Origin: an uncultured Polaribacter sp.
GTDB lineage: Bacteria; Bacteroidota; Bacteroidia; Flavobacteriales; Flavobacteriaceae
Assembly (NCBI GenBank): GCA_913050305.1
Contig: CAJXAS010000086.1
Coordinates: forward strand, 1 to 7,739
Length of the DNA stretch: 7,739 nt
Reading direction: 5' to 3'
Part shown: piece after piece, positions 6,746 through 7,739 of the stretch
Position numbering within the stretch: position 1 is the first letter of the stretch
Layout: the number at the start of each line of letters is the position of its first letter
Translations under genes and position numbers: made by a program
The notes under the pieces: generated by a model
The model's database searches: none
Seen by the model: the letters and a program-made list of their open reading frames with translations, nothing else
What the model was told of the DNA's origin: nothing

Positions 6746-7739
6746 ATGGGAATAAAAGAAATTTATGCACTGTATTCAAAATATTATCTAGTAGATACCG
6801 ACACTAGAAATATTAGAGAACATGCGCTGTTTTTTGCTTTAAAAGGCGAAAAATTTAACGGAAATAAATTTGCCCATACTGCTCTAGAGCAAGGCGCAGC
6901 ATTTGCAATTATTGATGAAATTGAATTTAAAATAAGTGACAAAACTATTGTAGTCGATAATGTTTTAGAAACACTGCAACAACTAGCGCACTATCATAGA
7001 TTACAATTAAAAACACCTATAATTGCACTAACCGGTAGCAATGGAAAAACAACTACCAAAGAATTAATAAACACAGTACTCTCCGAAAAATATATAACTA
7101 CTGCTACTTTAGGAAATCTAAACAACCATATTGGCGTGCCTTTAACTTTGCTGTCTATGACGCCAAATACTGACATTGGTATTGTAGAAATGGGTGCGAA
7201 TCATCAAAAAGAAATTGAATTTTTATGCGGTATTGCAGCCCCCGATTTTGGTTATATTACAAATTTCGGAAAAGCACACTTAGAAGGTTTTGGAGGAATT
7301 GAAGGTGTAGTTAAAGGAAAGAGTGAATTGTATGCCTTTTTACAGGAACATCATAAAGTTGCCTTTATAAACCCTAAAGATCCTATTCAAGTTGAAAAAA
7401 CACTAGAGCTTACAACTATTTGTTTTCCTGAGTACCTTAAGTTTCTAGGAGCAGATCCATTTGTGAAAATAGCATCTGAAGAAGGTGAGATTGAAAGCAA
7501 TTTAATAGGAGCCTATAATTACACAAATATCCTGGCAGCCATAACTATTGGTATTCATTTTAAACTAAAATACACGGAAATTAAGAAGGCTATTGAAAAT
7601 TATATCCCAACAAATAACCGCTCGCAAATCATTGAAAAAGAAAGCAATCATATTATTTTAGATGCTTACAATGCAAACCCCTCAAGTATGGAAGTTGCTT
7701 TAGAGAACTTTTCACAGCTTAAAAAGGCATCGAAAGTAG
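6746..7739 (+). CDS. murF: MurF, UDP-MurNAc-tripeptide--D-Ala-D-Ala ligase (3' end cut)
   Basis: The frame from ATG 6746 is open to the right edge: 331 codons of an enzyme usually about 420-450 residues long. MurF adds D-Ala-D-Ala to UDP-MurNAc-tripeptide in the cytoplasm using ATP, the last cytoplasmic ligation of peptidoglycan synthesis. Visible features in order: N-terminal substrate domain with DTRNI (19-23) and LFFALKGEKFNG (28-39); ATP-binding loop TGSNGKTTTKE (96-106); GNLNNHIGVPLTLL (123-136); EMGANHQKEIEFL (148-160); ITNFGKAHLEGFG (171-183), followed by VVKGKSEL, which holds the lysine region carbamylated in Mur ligases; GAYNYTNILAA (255-265); NRSQII (291-296); and DAYNANPSS (306-314). 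The C-terminal domain is mostly missing only because the window ends. The start matches the normal MurF N-terminus and has no Shine-Dalgarno site. It follows gldJ by 68 bp, with a terminator between. Confidence 0.96.
   Translation, partial: MGIKEIYALYSKYYLVDTDTRNIREHALFFALKGEKFNGNKFAHTALEQGAAFAIIDEIEFKISDKTIVVDNVLETLQQLAHYHRLQLKTPIIALTGSNGKTTTKELINTVLSEKYITTATLGNLNNHIGVPLTLLSMTPNTDIGIVEMGANHQKEIEFLCGIAAPDFGYITNFGKAHLEGFGGIEGVVKGKSELYAFLQEHHKVAFINPKDPIQVEKTLELTTICFPEYLKFLGADPFVKIASEEGEIESNLIGAYNYTNILAAITIGIHFKLKYTEIKKAIENYIPTNNRSQIIEKESNHIILDAYNANPSSMEVALENFSQLKKASKV

Noticed and set aside
6994..7176. 60-codon minus-strand frame inside murF
   Set aside because: It is antisense to conserved MurF motifs, including the ATP-binding loop, and is explained by constraint on the murF strand.

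Overview
The window looks like a core chromosomal segment of a marine-type member of the Flavobacteriaceae (Bacteroidota). Four things point there. It is strongly AT-rich. Its genes lack Shine-Dalgarno sites. Its putative promoters match the Bacteroidota pattern (TTG about 20 nt before TAnnTTTG). Its gene content is the type IX secretion/gliding locus porV-porU / gldJ-murF, whose order is familiar from Flavobacterium and relatives. A genus such as Polaribacter or Tenacibaculum is plausible, but that is an inference.

Layout from left to right: (1) 1-25, minus strand: the first eight codons of a gene leaving the left edge, probably cdd (cytidine deaminase). (2) 26-194: intergenic, with small hairpins and a strong terminator for the porU-porV unit. 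(3) 195-1316, minus: porV, an outer-membrane beta-barrel of type IX secretion. (4) 1354-4785, minus: porU, the gingipain-like (C25) sortase that processes and attaches type IX cargo; porU precedes porV by 37 bp and the two probably form an operon. (5) 4786-4985: a 200-bp divergent control region with two inverted repeats, each sitting on a putative promoter. (6) 4986-6677, plus: gldJ, a lipoprotein of gliding motility and the GldK ring. (7) 6678-6745: a 13-bp-stem terminator ending 11 nt before the next gene. (8) 6746 to the right edge, plus: murF, a peptidoglycan precursor ligase, cut at residue 331.

How the genes work together: in the known system, cargo proteins carrying a C-terminal signal cross the outer membrane. 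PorV shuttles them to the PorU-containing attachment complex, and PorU cleaves the signal and links cargo to a surface glycolipid. GldJ is an outer-membrane lipoprotein that supports gliding and stabilises GldK, the ring that anchors the motor and secretion machinery. The divergent region at 4786-4985 is therefore placed to control the secretion (porU-porV) and motility (gldJ) arms together. murF is a housekeeping neighbour.

I found no mobile element, CRISPR array, tRNA or rRNA. The genes belong to known families, so I do not claim a new system. The most unexplained material is in the non-coding gaps: the perfect 12-bp inverted repeat on the porU promoter, the palindrome filling the gldJ promoter spacer, the terminator crowding murF, and the structured-looking porV-cdd gap.
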